A stretch of DNA of 64,000 nucleotides from Methylocystis bryophila. Its GTDB lineage: Bacteria > Pseudomonadota > Alphaproteobacteria > Rhizobiales > Beijerinckiaceae. Where the stretch lies: assembly GCF_027925445.1 (NCBI RefSeq), contig NZ_AP027149.1, positions 372,001 through 436,000 on the forward strand. Reading direction: 5' to 3'. Shown in pieces: positions 1-9,182 of the stretch (its first letter is position 1; the number at the start of each line of letters is the position of its first letter). Under the pieces are notes generated by a model that had not been told where the DNA came from, did no database searches, and was given only the letters and a program-made list of their open reading frames with translations. The translations under genes were made by a program, and so were the position numbers.

Positions 1-432
1 GCGCTGACGATGATCGCCGTCCAGGTGATGGCGAATGATGTCGCCGTCGGTTTTGGAGGCGCGGGCGGCTACCTCGAAATGAACGTTTACAAGCCGCTCA
101 TGATTTTCAACATCTGCAAATCGATACGCATTCTCGCGGATGGCTGCGCAAATTTCCAGAAATTCCTGATCGACGGGACAAAGCCTAATCTGAAGAAGAT
201 TAACGAATATGTGGAGCGCTCCTTGATGCTGGTGACGGCCCTGTCTCCCGTCATCGGCTACGACAAAGCGTCCAAGATCGCGCATCATGCGATGGAGAAG
301 GATCTTTCCTTGAAGGCGGCCGCCCTGGAGCTGGGTTTTGTCAGCGAGGCGGAATTCGATCGGGTCGTCGACCCGAAGAAGATGGTAAGACCCTATGTGG
401 CCGGCTCCTCGACGGGCGAAAATTCGGCTTGA
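1..432 (+). CDS. fumC: Fumarate hydratase class II, C-terminal part (5' end outside window)
   Basis: This is the last 143 codons of a class II fumarase, which interconverts fumarate and malate in the TCA cycle in the cytoplasm. The reading frame is open from base 1, so the gene starts upstream of the window. Visible family features are the helical core segment around FGGAGGYLEMNVYKPLM, then LSPVIGYDKASKIAHHA, and the small C-terminal domain ending in FDRVVDPKKMVRPY. The next gene, a malic enzyme, begins 36 bases downstream on the same strand, so two malate-linked enzymes are neighbours and may be cotranscribed. Confidence 0.95.
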   Translation, partial: ALTMIAVQVMANDVAVGFGGAGGYLEMNVYKPLMIFNICKSIRILADGCANFQKFLIDGTKPNLKKINEYVERSLMLVTALSPVIGYDKASKIAHHAMEKDLSLKAAALELGFVSEAEFDRVVDPKKMVRPYVAGSSTGENSA

Positions 433-468
433 GCGCCGGCGGACCGCAAGCGGCAAAGGACAAGCGCG

Positions 469-2097
469 ATGACAACGGCCAAGCGTGGCATGGACCTGCT
501 TCACGACCCTGTGCTCAACAAGTCGACCGCCTTTAGCGAGGCCGAGAAGGAAGCTCTCGGCATTGTCGGTCTCACGCCTGACGTCAACGAAACGATGGAT
601 TTGCAGCTTCGGCGGGTCATGATGCAGCTCGGTCACAAGTCCACGGACCTCGACCGCTACATCTACTTGGTCAATCTGCTCGATCACAATGAAACGTTGT
701 TCTATCGGACGATCATGTCCGATCCGGCGCGCTTCCTGCCCATCGTCTATGACCCCACGATTGGCGAAGCGTGCCTCAAGTTCGGACACATCTATCGTCA
801 AACAAGAGGCATGTATCTCTCGATCTCGCGACGCGGCCGAGTGAAGGAGGTGCTCCGCAACTGGCCGCAAAAGGACATTCGCTTCATCTGCGTGACCGAT
901 GGCGGCCGTATTCTGGGTCTCGGCGATCTCGGCGCCAATGGCGCGGGCATCCCGATTGGCAAGCTGCAGCTCTACACGGCCTGCGCCGGCGTGCCGCCGC
1001 AATACCTCCTGCCGATGTATCTGGACGCCGGCACGAACAACCAAGAATATCTCAACGACCCTCTCTATCTCGGCATGCGCAAAGCGCGCCCGCCGACCGA
1101 GGAGCTGTTCTCCTTCGTCGACGAATTCGTCGAGGCCGTGCAGGAGGTCTTTCCGAAGTGCTGCATCCACTTCGAAGACTGGACCGGGGTCGACGCCATT
1201 CATCTGCTCGAGCGCTACCGCCAAAAATATTGCGTCTACAATGACGATGTGCAGGGCACCGCGGGCATCACGCTTGCCGGGATGATCAATGCGACAAAGA
1301 TCAAGGGAACACGGCTCAAAGACGAAACATATCTGTTCCTGGGCGCCGGCTCGGCGGGCGTCGGCCTTGCGAACCTGCTGTGTTCCGCTTTGGTGGCGCA
1401 GGGCATGACGCTGCAGGACGCTCAGTCCCGAGTGCATATGTTCGACGTCAATGGATTACTGGAGTCGAGCCGGACCGACCTCGTCGATTTTCAAAAGCCC
1501 TACGCCCACAAGCACGCGCCCACGCGCGACTTCGTGGCGGCGGTGGAAAGCATAAAGCCTTCGACGATCATCGGGGTGAGCACCATCGGCGGGGCGTTCA
1601 CGCAAGACGTGATTGAGGCGATGTCGCGCATCAATGAGCGCCCCGTGATCCTCGCGCTTTCAAATCCGACCGAGCACGCAGAGTGCACGCCTCAGCAGGC
1701 CTATATGTGGTCGAAGGGCAAGGCGATCTATGCGGCAGGCGTTCAGTTTCCGCCGGTCCACTTCAATGGCCAGACATTCTTGCCGGGGCAGGCGAATAAT
1801 TTCTACATTTTCCCCGCGGTTGGGATGGCGATTTTCGCCACCCAGGCGTCGAGAGTGACCGATGAGATGTTCATTGAGGCCGCGGCAGCCGTGGCGGATC
1901 AGGTCGGACCGGATCTGTTGAAGCAAGGGATGCTTTATCCGCCGCAGGCGAATATTCTGGAGACGGAAATTCAAACCGCGGCGCGCGTGGCGCAGCTCGT
2001 GTTCGATTCGGGGCTGGCGCGAACGCCCCGGCCAAGCGACATGGTCGCCTTCATTCGCAGCCACGTCTACAAGCCTGAGTATCCCCTATTCGCGTAG
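469..2097 (+). CDS. maeA: NAD-dependent malic enzyme (malate dehydrogenase, oxaloacetate-decarboxylating)
   Basis: This 542-residue protein should oxidatively decarboxylate malate to pyruvate and CO2 with reduction of NAD(P). Its length fits the large eukaryote/E. coli SfcA-type malic enzyme rather than the MaeB-phosphotransacetylase fusion. Visible motifs are GGRILGLGDLGANG near residue 145, ACAGVPPQYLLPMYLDAGTN near 170-190, YNDDVQGTAG near 255 and the Rossmann dinucleotide loop FLGAGSAGVG near 290. The C-terminal YAAGVQFPPV and GQANNFYIFPAVG segments are also typical. It follows fumC closely. A diverged, broken malic enzyme paralogue lies at 21607-22293. NAD versus NADP preference cannot be read with certainty. 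Confidence 0.93.
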   Translation: MTTAKRGMDLLHDPVLNKSTAFSEAEKEALGIVGLTPDVNETMDLQLRRVMMQLGHKSTDLDRYIYLVNLLDHNETLFYRTIMSDPARFLPIVYDPTIGEACLKFGHIYRQTRGMYLSISRRGRVKEVLRNWPQKDIRFICVTDGGRILGLGDLGANGAGIPIGKLQLYTACAGVPPQYLLPMYLDAGTNNQEYLNDPLYLGMRKARPPTEELFSFVDEFVEAVQEVFPKCCIHFEDWTGVDAIHLLERYRQKYCVYNDDVQGTAGITLAGMINATKIKGTRLKDETYLFLGAGSAGVGLANLLCSALVAQGMTLQDAQSRVHMFDVNGLLESSRTDLVDFQKPYAHKHAPTRDFVAAVESIKPSTIIGVSTIGGAFTQDVIEAMSRINERPVILALSNPTEHAECTPQQAYMWSKGKAIYAAGVQFPPVHFNGQTFLPGQANNFYIFPAVGMAIFATQASRVTDEMFIEAAAAVADQVGPDLLKQGMLYPPQANILETEIQTAARVAQLVFDSGLARTPRPSDMVAFIRSHVYKPEYPLFA

Positions 2098-2159
2098 CGA
2101 CAGAGCCGGGGTGGAGGCCGCCGGCTATGACCGGCGGCGACATGTCGAATCCGCGTCGA

Positions 2160-2519
2160 TCAGTAAGACGACTTTTTCGTTTCCTGATCCGTAGGAGGCA
2201 CCTTGCCTTCCGGCGTCGCCTTGTCGATCGCGATCGGAAGATATTCCGCCAGGAGGTCGCGAGCCTTATCGAAGTCGACGCCCGTCGCCTGTGCGAGCTC
2301 CTTCAGCTTGCTGACTCCGACCGCTTGGCCGACCTCAATGGCGCTAATCGCCTCGTTCTTTCCGGTGGAGACCCAAGAGTCGACCTGACGACCGAAGCCT
2401 GAGGCCTGGAAGTTCTTGACGACGGCTTCAATGCCTCCCTGCTTTTCGATGTAGTCCTTGACGAGATTCAACGCCTCGGCGCCGATGACTCCACCGACGA
2501 TCGCCTTCAGCCAGCTCAT
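2160..2519 (-). CDS. YidB/DUF937-like small protein
   Basis: This is a 119-residue protein beginning MSWLKAIVGGVIG. I chose the start at 2519 because the complementary strand carries a GGGGGA ribosome site just upstream; an in-frame earlier start would add nine unlikely residues. The sequence (helical, with GVDFDKARDLLAEYLPIAIDKATPEG near the C terminus) resembles the YidB/DUF937 family, whose function is unknown. It has no signal peptide or clear membrane segment. It is transcribed towards the malic enzyme, so the two are convergent. Family assignment rests on pattern recognition only. Confidence 0.7.
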   Translation of the reverse strand: MSWLKAIVGGVIGAEALNLVKDYIEKQGGIEAVVKNFQASGFGRQVDSWVSTGKNEAISAIEVGQAVGVSKLKELAQATGVDFDKARDLLAEYLPIAIDKATPEGKVPPTDQETKKSSY

Positions 2520-2644
2520 ACTGTCCCCCGTGCATTTGGGCCACAACCTTAAGCGGCGCTCGGGCCGCAGGGAGATGATAGGGTCCGGGTTCCACCCTTA
2601 CAATCCCTTGAGGCAATAGTTCCGGGTCAGAAAAGACAATCCGC

Positions 2645-2761
2645 TAGATCACGCTGCGTTCAGGCGAAATCGCCTGAACGCAGAAAACGTGATCGATTCT
2701 AAAAGTTTAGAGCGCGATTGGCGCGAAAAACCGGTTTCCACTTTTTCGCATCGCGCTCTAG
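2645..2761. repeat. Palindromic intergenic repeat, copy 1
   Basis: A perfect short palindrome (GCGTTCAGGCGA..TCGCCTGAACGC) is nested in GATCACG..CGTGATC. It is followed by a second module, AGAGCGCGA..AAAACCGGTTTCCACTTTTT..TCGCGCTCT. Related copies occur at 9131, 20243, 21361, 38176 (inverted) and 62208. It lies between genes and may act as a transcript-end or nucleoid site; the role is unknown. Confidence 0.85.
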
Positions 2762-2904
2762 CAGCGCTTGAGTCACCGGAGCATCACAGAATCGTCATCA
2801 TGCGTGCGCCTTCGCCTCGCGAGCGCGCGGCAAAAGCCTGCGACGAGAGGGCGCCTTACGCGCAAACGATCCGCTCTCGCCTCGCAAAGCTGTGGGGCAA
2901 TGGA

Positions 2905-3576
2905 TCAAGCGAGCCTCGCCCTCACGAGGCCTCGCACCGAATTGCCCATGAAAAACGATTTGTCTTCGAAATCCTCGAGCGCAAGATAGTCCTCGCGGGC
3001 TTTGCCCTCGGCGAGGAGCCGCGCGCGCAGCGTTCCAGGCAGGAGCCCGCTCGCGAGGGGCGGCGTGAGCAGAAGCTCGCCTCGCTCGAGAAACACATTG
3101 GTTCGCGCGCCTTCGCAGACCTCATCGCGCTCGTTGAGGAAGAGCACTTCGTCGGCCCCCGAGCGGGACAGCTCTTCCTCATAGATTTCGCGCCGCGTGG
3201 TCTTGTGACGCAGCATCGGCTCCAGGGAAGAAAAGCGACGCTTGGCGAGGGCGACGCGCCAAAGGGTTTCCGCCGCGATCGGGTCAGTCGGCTCGACGCT
3301 GATCTCATGCGCGCCCTCCCGCGCCAAGGTCAGACGGATGCGCAGCCGCTGCGACGCGGCGGGCTGGACGACCGCTTCGAGCGCTGTTCTCAGGCGAGGC
3401 TCGTCGAAGGCGAAGCCAAGCGCTGAGGCCGAAGCGCCCAAGCGGCGAAAATGCTCGGGAAGGAGGAAGAAGCCTTCCTCTCTCGTCCAGAGCAGCGTCT
3501 CGATCAGGCAGAAGTCTTGCAAAACCGCCTCTCCGCTTTCCCGCGCGCTCGAAAAAAAGCTGTCGTCGCCACCCAA
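2905..3576 (-). CDS. Class IV aminotransferase, aminodeoxychorismate lyase-like
   Basis: This PLP enzyme of fold type IV is about 223 residues long. The RHKTTRREIY segment holds the likely PLP lysine. LNERDEVCEGARTNVFL, the following SGLLPGT and the C-terminal FFMGNSVRGLVRA are typical of PabC and of the aminotransferase half of fused PabB-PabC proteins. It probably releases pyruvate from aminodeoxychorismate to make p-aminobenzoate, but branched-chain or D-amino-acid transaminase relatives cannot be excluded. The start is uncertain: the frame opens with a TTG at 3576, and another TTG with a GGAGAGG site lies about 20 codons further in. It is divergent from yajC. Confidence 0.75.
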   Translation of the reverse strand: MGGDDSFFSSARESGEAVLQDFCLIETLLWTREEGFFLLPEHFRRLGASASALGFAFDEPRLRTALEAVVQPAASQRLRIRLTLAREGAHEISVEPTDPIAAETLWRVALAKRRFSSLEPMLRHKTTRREIYEEELSRSGADEVLFLNERDEVCEGARTNVFLERGELLLTPPLASGLLPGTLRARLLAEGKAREDYLALEDFEDKSFFMGNSVRGLVRARLA

Positions 3577-3746
3577 AAGATAGGCCGCAGGGCCAGCCGC
3601 GCAAACAGTTTAGAAGCCGAAGAGCGCCCCGCTCTTCGGCCCGCCATTGCTTTCGCAAGTCGAGCGGCTATATTCCGCGCCGCTTCGCGCCGACCCGGCC
3701 CACGCCGTGCGGAGCCTATTGGCGGGCCCTCCAGACGAGATGTGAA

Positions 3747-4421
3747 ATGAAGCTGATATCGGACGCCATGGCTCAAACCGAACAGCCAGCCCCTTCCCCG
3801 GCCGAAGCTGCGCCTGGGTCGGCGGCGCCGGCTGCGCCCGCGCCGGCAGCGGAGTCTCCTGCGGCGACGCCTTCCGCGCCCGCCACGACCGTCAAGGCTG
3901 ACCAAGCGGCGGCGCCCGCCACATCATCTGCTCCCCCGACCAAGACGGGGACCGCAACTCCCTCGGCGGCGCCCTCAGGTCAGCTGGAGATGCCGGGGTT
4001 TGCCGATCTTTTCGCGCAGATCGTCCCATTTCTCGTCATCATCGGCATCGTCTACATCATCGTTATCCGCCCGCAGCAACGCAAGCAGAAGGAAGCCGAA
4101 TCCCAACTGCGCAATGTGCGCCGAGGCGACATCGTCGTCGTGAACGGCTTCATCGGCAGGGTGACCAAGGTCGTCGATGACGCCGAATTCGAGTTCGAAC
4201 CGGGTCCGAACCTCAAGCTGCGCGCGCTGCTTTCAGCGATCAGCGAGGTCAGGTCGCGCGGCGAGCCGGTGAAGGAGGCGCCGCCGCTGGCCAAACCCGC
4301 GAAGGACGCGGCGCCAGGCGCGAAGCCCTCGAGGGCTGCGGCGCCGGCGGCGAAGGCCGTCAAGGACGCGGCGCCGGCGGCGAAACCCGCCAAGGACGCG
4401 CCGCCCGCCGCCGAGAGCTGA
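3747..4421 (+). CDS. yajC: Preprotein translocase accessory subunit YajC, with long low-complexity tails
   Basis: YajC associates with SecDF in the inner membrane and assists SecYEG export. The core is visible at about residues 80-165: FADLFAQIVPFLVIIGIVYI is the single membrane helix, followed by RPQQRKQKEAE and RRGDIVVVNGFIGRVTKVVDD. The protein is 224 residues, about twice the usual length, because of an Ala/Pro-rich N-terminal extension of about 75 residues and a C-terminal tail of repeated AAPAAKPAKDA-like units. It heads yajC-secD-secF; secD starts 44 bases downstream. A later ATG at 3768 is an alternative start, but both leave the extension largely intact. Confidence 0.93.
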   Translation: MKLISDAMAQTEQPAPSPAEAAPGSAAPAAPAPAAESPAATPSAPATTVKADQAAAPATSSAPPTKTGTATPSAAPSGQLEMPGFADLFAQIVPFLVIIGIVYIIVIRPQQRKQKEAESQLRNVRRGDIVVVNGFIGRVTKVVDDAEFEFEPGPNLKLRALLSAISEVRSRGEPVKEAPPLAKPAKDAAPGAKPSRAAAPAAKAVKDAAPAAKPAKDAPPAAES

Positions 4422-4465
4422 CGCTTCCTCGCTCTTCATCTTTGTCATAAGCCCCAGAGCAAGCA

Positions 4466-6052
4466 ATGCTGCGTTTCGCCACCTGGAAGATCGTCTCGAT
4501 CATCGGCATGACCCTCGTGGCGCTCGCCGTCGTCATCCCGAGCATGCTCTCGCCCTCTCACTACGAGCAGCTCGCCTCTGTCTTGCCCCCTTGGCTGACG
4601 CCGCCGCAAATCGTGCTCGGCCTCGATCTCCAGGGCGGCTCCTATCTGATGCTCGAGGTCGATCGCAGCTCCGTGCTGCACACTCAGGCCGGCAATTTGC
4701 GCGATGACGTGCGCCGCTTGCTGCGAGAGGAGAAGATCGCGATCACCGGAGGCGTCGGCCAGACGGCGCGCGGCGTGCAGATCCGCGTGCCGGAGGCGGC
4801 CGATCGCGAGAAGCTCCTGCCGAAGCTCAAGGCCTTGAGCCGGCATTATTCCTCCGAGATGGGCGGCCCCCCGGCGCTTGACGTCGAGGATGCGGGCGAC
4901 GGCGTCATTCGCATCAGCCTGACCGAAGCGGGGCTCAATCAGAAGGTGCGCGCCGCGGTCGACCAGTCGATCGAGGTCGTTCGTAAGCGCGTCGACGAGC
5001 TCGGCACGCGAGAGCCGAGCATTCAGCGCCAGGGCGACGACCGGATCATCGTGCAGGTGCCCGGCCTGCAAGACCCGCAACAATTGAAGGAGGTGCTCGG
5101 CCAGACCGCGAAGCTGGAGTTCCGGCTCGTCGCCGATCCCGGCCAGGCCGCGGGCGAGACCGAGGAGCTCGAGCAGACCGATCAGCCCGGCAAAATCTCC
5201 ATCGAGAAGCAAGTCATGGTGCAGGGCGAGGATTTGACCGACGCGCAAATGAGCTTCGACCAGCGCGGCGGCGAGCCGGTCGTCAATTTCCGTTTCAACA
5301 CACGCGGCGCGCTGAAGTTTGGCGAGGTCACGTCGAAGAACGTCGGGCGCCTGTTTGCGATCGTGCTCGACAATAAGGTGATCTCGGCGCCACGCATTCT
5401 CGGGCCCATCACCGGCGGCTCGGGTCAGATCACCGGCCGGTTCACCACCGAGCAAGCCAATAATCTCGCGATCCTGCTGCGCGCGGGCGCGCTGCCCGCC
5501 AAGCTCAACATCGTCGAAGAGCGCACGGTCGGTCCCGGCCTCGGTCAGGACTCGATCGACGCCGGCAAGCGGGCGGCTTACGTCGGCGCGGCGCTTGTCG
5601 TCGTCTACATGCTGATCACCTACGGAATCTTCGGCGTCTTCGCGAATTTCGCGCTCTTTGTGCATATCGCGATGATCTTCGCGGGCCTCGTGCTGCTGCG
5701 CTCGACGCTGACGCTGCCGGGCATCGCCGGGATCGTGCTGACGATCGGCATGGCGGTCGATTCGAACGTGCTGATCTACGAGCGCATTCGCGAGGAATCG
5801 CATGCCGGACGCTCGATTCTCGCCTCGCTCGACGCGGGCTTCAACCGCGCCTTCGCGACAATCATCGACTCCAATGTGACGATGTTCGTCGCCGCGGCGA
5901 TCCTTTACTTTCTTGGCTCGGGTCCGGTGCGCGGCTTCGCCGTGTCGCTCGCGCTCGGCATTCTGACGACGGTCGTCACCGCCGTGACGATGACGCGCAT
6001 GATGATCGCCCTCTGGTATCGCCGCGCGCGCCCGACGCGGCTGCCGATATAG
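4466..6052 (+). CDS. secD: Protein translocase subunit SecD
   Basis: This 528-residue inner-membrane protein uses the proton-motive force to pull exported proteins through SecYEG. One N-terminal membrane helix (about residues 9-30) precedes the signature GLDLQGGSYLMLEVD. A large periplasmic P1 region follows (VRKRVDELGTREPSIQRQGDDRIIVQVPG). Five C-terminal helices include the conserved LTIGMAVDSNVLIYERIREE. The domain order and length match SecD. It sits between yajC and secF with 11 bases to secF, so one transcript is likely. Confidence 0.97.
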   Translation: MLRFATWKIVSIIGMTLVALAVVIPSMLSPSHYEQLASVLPPWLTPPQIVLGLDLQGGSYLMLEVDRSSVLHTQAGNLRDDVRRLLREEKIAITGGVGQTARGVQIRVPEAADREKLLPKLKALSRHYSSEMGGPPALDVEDAGDGVIRISLTEAGLNQKVRAAVDQSIEVVRKRVDELGTREPSIQRQGDDRIIVQVPGLQDPQQLKEVLGQTAKLEFRLVADPGQAAGETEELEQTDQPGKISIEKQVMVQGEDLTDAQMSFDQRGGEPVVNFRFNTRGALKFGEVTSKNVGRLFAIVLDNKVISAPRILGPITGGSGQITGRFTTEQANNLAILLRAGALPAKLNIVEERTVGPGLGQDSIDAGKRAAYVGAALVVVYMLITYGIFGVFANFALFVHIAMIFAGLVLLRSTLTLPGIAGIVLTIGMAVDSNVLIYERIREESHAGRSILASLDAGFNRAFATIIDSNVTMFVAAAILYFLGSGPVRGFAVSLALGILTTVVTAVTMTRMMIALWYRRARPTRLPI

Positions 6053-6063
6053 GAGACGCACAG

Positions 6064-7149
6064 ATGAAGCTCCTGCGTCTCGCTCCCGAGAACACCCATT
6101 TCGGCTTCATGCGGTTTCGCCGCGTGAGCTATCCGATGTCGGCGGCCCTTTCGATCGTCGCGGTGCTGCTGTTCGTCTTCATTCACTTGAACTTCGGCAT
6201 CGATTTCGCGGGCGGCACCGTCATGGAGCTGCGCGCCAAGGGCGGCTCAGCCGAGGTCGGCACGCTGCGCGCCATCGCCGAGAAGCTGAAGCTCGGCGAC
6301 GTGGAGGTGCAGGCCTTTGGCAATCCCGCCGACGCCACGCTTCGTTTTGGCTCGCAGCCCGGAGGCGACGCGGCGCAGCAGGCGGCGGTGGATCGCGTGC
6401 GCGCGGCGGTCGAAAGCGACTATGACGTGCGTCGCATCGAGGTCGTCGGCCCCCGTGTCTCGGGCGAGCTGGTGCAGTCGGGCACGCTCGGCGTCGTGCT
6501 GGCGATCATCGCCGTGCTCGGCTATCTGTGGTTCCGGTTCGAGTGGCAGTTTGCCGTGAGCGCTGTCATCGCGACGATGCACGATCTCCTGCTCACGTTC
6601 GGATTCTTCGCGCTGACGCAGCTCGAGTTCAACACCACCTCGATCGCCGCGATCCTCACCATCGTCGGCTACTCGCTGAACGAGACGGTCGTCGTGCTCG
6701 ACCGCATCCGCGAGATGATGCGCAAATATAAGAAGATGCCGACCGCGCAGATCATCGACATGTCGATCAATGCGGTGCTGCCGCGCACGATCATGACGGC
6801 GACGACGGTTCTCCTTGCGTTGCTGTCGCTCGCGATCTTCGGCGGCCAAGTCATCCGCTCCTTCTCGCTTGCGATGATCTGGGGCCTTGTCGTCGCGACC
6901 TATTCCTCGGTGTTCATCTGCTCGCCGATGCTGATCTACCTCGGGCTCCGCAACGAGGGACGCGGCGAGGGGCGCGGCGAGGGAGCCATAGAGGGCGGAG
7001 GCGCGAACGCGGCGCTCCCTTCCGGCGCCGCAGACGAAGCCGGCCAGACGCTGCCTTCGCTGGCCGCCCCCGTCAAAGCGTCGACTCCGAAAAAGAGCGG
7101 CGGCAAAAGCGCGCCCAAGCGTTCGAAGTCCGGCGCCGCCAAGTCATGA
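6064..7149 (+). CDS. secF: Protein translocase subunit SecF
   Basis: This partner of SecD has 361 residues. It shows the N-terminal membrane helix, NFGIDFAGGTVMEL, a short periplasmic domain, VVGPRVSGEL, and the C-terminal membrane domain with YSLNETVVVLDRIRE. After the last helix is an extension of about 60 residues with a GRGEGRGEG repeat and a Lys/Ser-rich end (SGGKSAPKRSKSG), not needed for the SecF fold and probably cytoplasmic. The stop codon overlaps the next gene by four bases, indicating translational coupling. Confidence 0.97.
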   Translation: MKLLRLAPENTHFGFMRFRRVSYPMSAALSIVAVLLFVFIHLNFGIDFAGGTVMELRAKGGSAEVGTLRAIAEKLKLGDVEVQAFGNPADATLRFGSQPGGDAAQQAAVDRVRAAVESDYDVRRIEVVGPRVSGELVQSGTLGVVLAIIAVLGYLWFRFEWQFAVSAVIATMHDLLLTFGFFALTQLEFNTTSIAAILTIVGYSLNETVVVLDRIREMMRKYKKMPTAQIIDMSINAVLPRTIMTATTVLLALLSLAIFGGQVIRSFSLAMIWGLVVATYSSVFICSPMLIYLGLRNEGRGEGRGEGAIEGGGANAALPSGAADEAGQTLPSLAAPVKASTPKKSGGKSAPKRSKSGAAKS

Positions 7150-7514
7150 CGCAGGGCGCGGGCTTCGTTCCGGGACTGCACAAGATCGACGACTATGGAA
7201 ATGGCGGCTTCCGCTTTGCCGGCATGTCGCATCGCGGCTCGGTGTTCGCGTCGCCCGCCGGGGTTCGCGCTTTGCCTTTGACGAGCGCCGAGGAGATCGA
7301 CGCCGCGACGCTCGATCTTGCGATCGCCGAACATGTCGATCTCCTGATCGTGGGAACGGGCGAAACACTCAGACCGCTTTCCGCGGCCTTGCGCTCGAGG
7401 CTTCGGGCGGCGGGCGTCGGCTGCGAGACGATGGCGACCGGCGCCGCTGTTCGCGCCTACAACATGCTGGTGGAAGAATCGCGCCATCTGGCGGCGCTGC
7501 TGATCGCGGTTTGA
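7146..7514 (+). CDS. Mth938/NDUFAF3-like domain protein (DUF498)
   Basis: This 122-residue soluble protein is of the Mth938-like fold, whose eukaryotic member NDUFAF3 helps assemble respiratory complex I. Recognisable features are GYGNGGFRF-like strands near residue 18, the central LLIVGTGETLRPL and the end AAVRAYNMLVEESRHLAALLIAV. It overlaps secF by four bases (ATGA). This placement directly after secF is common in alphaproteobacteria, to my knowledge. The bacterial function is not established. Confidence 0.85.
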   Translation: MTQGAGFVPGLHKIDDYGNGGFRFAGMSHRGSVFASPAGVRALPLTSAEEIDAATLDLAIAEHVDLLIVGTGETLRPLSAALRSRLRAAGVGCETMATGAAVRAYNMLVEESRHLAALLIAV

Positions 7515-7523
7515 GGAGAACGC

Positions 7524-9122
7524 ATGGCGAGGGTTCCGGTCGGTCGCTCAGGCGCGGGCGGGCGCGTGTTCCTTCTTCTCGTTCCCTTGCTGCTCGTGGG
7601 CCTGCCCCTCGCCGTGTGGCTAGACCTCACGCGGCTGTCGGAAGCCATGCTGCTTCGGCAGGCCAGCGATCTGAATTCCATCATCTCGGGCGTGCGCGCA
7701 TATTATGCGACAAATGTCGTCGGCCGCGTGCTCGCCGGGCCCGGACAAACGCGCGTGGCGCATAATTACGAGGCCGTTCCGGGAGCCATTCCGATCCCGG
7801 CGACATTGTCGCTAGAGCTCGGCAACATCATCGGCGGGAAACAACAGAATATCGCCTATCGCTTTGTTTCGGATTTCCCCTTTCAAAACCGGACTCCGCA
7901 TGTGCTCGACGATTTCGAGAAGGGCGCGCTGTCGCAGTTCCGGTCCGGCGACACCCATCCGGTGACGGAGGCGTCGACGTCGTTTCTGACCGACCGCGTG
8001 CGCTTCATCTCTCCGGTCACCATGACCCCCGCATGCGTCGCCTGCCACAACAGCCATCCCGAGAGCCCCAAACGCGACTGGAAAGTCGGCGACGTGCGCG
8101 GCATTCAAGAGGTGACGATCAGCAGCCGCATCGCCACCAACATCTTCTCGTTCAAGTATCTCTTGGCTTATTTCGCCCTGGTCGCGACGACCGGATTTAC
8201 GTTCATCGCCCTGCAGCTGCGCCAGTCCGCCTCCATTCGGGCCTTGAACCGCGAGCTCGAGACCGCGAATGAATTCCTCGCCTCGCTCTCGATGAAAATC
8301 TCGCATTATTTGTCGCCGCAAATCTACAAGAGTATTTTCAGCGGAGAGAAGGACGCGACAATTCATACTGAACGCAAGAATCTGACGATATTCTTCTCGG
8401 ACATAAAAGACTTTACTTCCATCACTGAGCGATTGCAGCCGGAACAGATCACTGCATTGCTCAACGACTACTTCACAGAAATGTCAGGCATTGCCCTGAA
8501 ATATTCTGGAACCATCGACAAATTCATCGGCGACGCCATGCTGATTTTCTTTGGCGATCCCGAGAGCAAGGGGGAAGCGGAAGACGCGCGGGCCTGCCTG
8601 CGAATGGCCGTGGAGATGCAACATCGACTGGCCCAGCTCAACACCAAGTGGCGCAATGCCGGCGTAGAGCAGCCTTTTCGCGTTCGCATGGGCATCAACA
8701 CGGGCTACTGTAACGTCGGGAACTTCGGCAGCGCCGATCGAATGGACTACACCGTCATCGGCGCCGAGGCCAATCTCGCCGCGCGGCTGCAATCCGTGGC
8801 CGAACCCGGTCACATCGTCATCAGCTATGAGACCTTCGCCTTGGTGCGCTCCGTCGTCGTCGCCAGCCCCCTGCCCGCGATCACGATGAAAGGAATCAGC
8901 CGCGCCGTCATTCCCTATTCGGTGGAGGGCATGCTGAACGCAGATGGCGGGAAAGCGGAAATTTTCAGCGAGAACATGACGGGACTCGATCTCTATCTCA
9001 ACCCGACCATGCTCGACACGCGCTCGGCCGAACATGTTCGGTCGCTATTGAAGAGCGCGCTCGCGGCTCTCGACAAAAGCGCCGCCGACGCCTCGCCCGC
9101 GCCCGCGACGCCGGAGGCGTGA
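7524..9122 (+). CDS. Class III adenylate/guanylate cyclase with periplasmic Tll0287-like haem domain
   Basis: This 532-residue membrane sensor cyclase has four parts. A membrane helix lies at about residues 13-32. A periplasmic DUF3365/Tll0287-like domain follows, containing a haem-c motif CVACH near residue 170, in TPACVACHNSHPES. A second helix (LLAYFALVATTGFTFIAL) lies near 212-230. After a linker comes a cytoplasmic catalytic domain at about 290-460 with TIFFSDIKDFTSITERL, DKFIGDAMLIFFG and DYTVIGAEANLAARLQ. The metal-binding aspartates and the transition-state Arg are present, so it looks active. The inference is cAMP (or cGMP) synthesis controlled by haem redox state or a haem ligand. 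It starts 9 bases after the Mth938-like gene. Confidence 0.88.
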   Translation: MARVPVGRSGAGGRVFLLLVPLLLVGLPLAVWLDLTRLSEAMLLRQASDLNSIISGVRAYYATNVVGRVLAGPGQTRVAHNYEAVPGAIPIPATLSLELGNIIGGKQQNIAYRFVSDFPFQNRTPHVLDDFEKGALSQFRSGDTHPVTEASTSFLTDRVRFISPVTMTPACVACHNSHPESPKRDWKVGDVRGIQEVTISSRIATNIFSFKYLLAYFALVATTGFTFIALQLRQSASIRALNRELETANEFLASLSMKISHYLSPQIYKSIFSGEKDATIHTERKNLTIFFSDIKDFTSITERLQPEQITALLNDYFTEMSGIALKYSGTIDKFIGDAMLIFFGDPESKGEAEDARACLRMAVEMQHRLAQLNTKWRNAGVEQPFRVRMGINTGYCNVGNFGSADRMDYTVIGAEANLAARLQSVAEPGHIVISYETFALVRSVVVASPLPAITMKGISRAVIPYSVEGMLNADGGKAEIFSENMTGLDLYLNPTMLDTRSAEHVRSLLKSALAALDKSAADASPAPATPEA

Positions 9123-9130
9123 CGCGCTGC

Positions 9131-9180
9131 CTAGATCACGCTGCTTTCCGGGGTTCCGCCTGAACGCATCGCGCTCTAGA
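9131..9180. repeat. Palindromic intergenic repeat, short copy 2
   Basis: This is a shortened member of the repeat family: TAGATCACGCTG.., then CGCCTGAACGCATCGCGCTCTAG. It fills the gap between the converging cyclase and methyltransferase-like genes. Confidence 0.75.
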
Positions 9181-9182
9181 AT

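Noticed and set aside
2560..2640. EcfG-type promoter before the DUF937-like gene (GGAAC near 2623 on the minus strand)
   Set aside because: No CGTT-like element stands 16-17 bases downstream.
4445..6061. Long open frame opposite secD (538 codons, minus strand)
   Set aside because: The translation is rich in Arg/His/Asp/Leu with no domain, and it mirrors the codon pattern of secD. It is an artefact of high GC.
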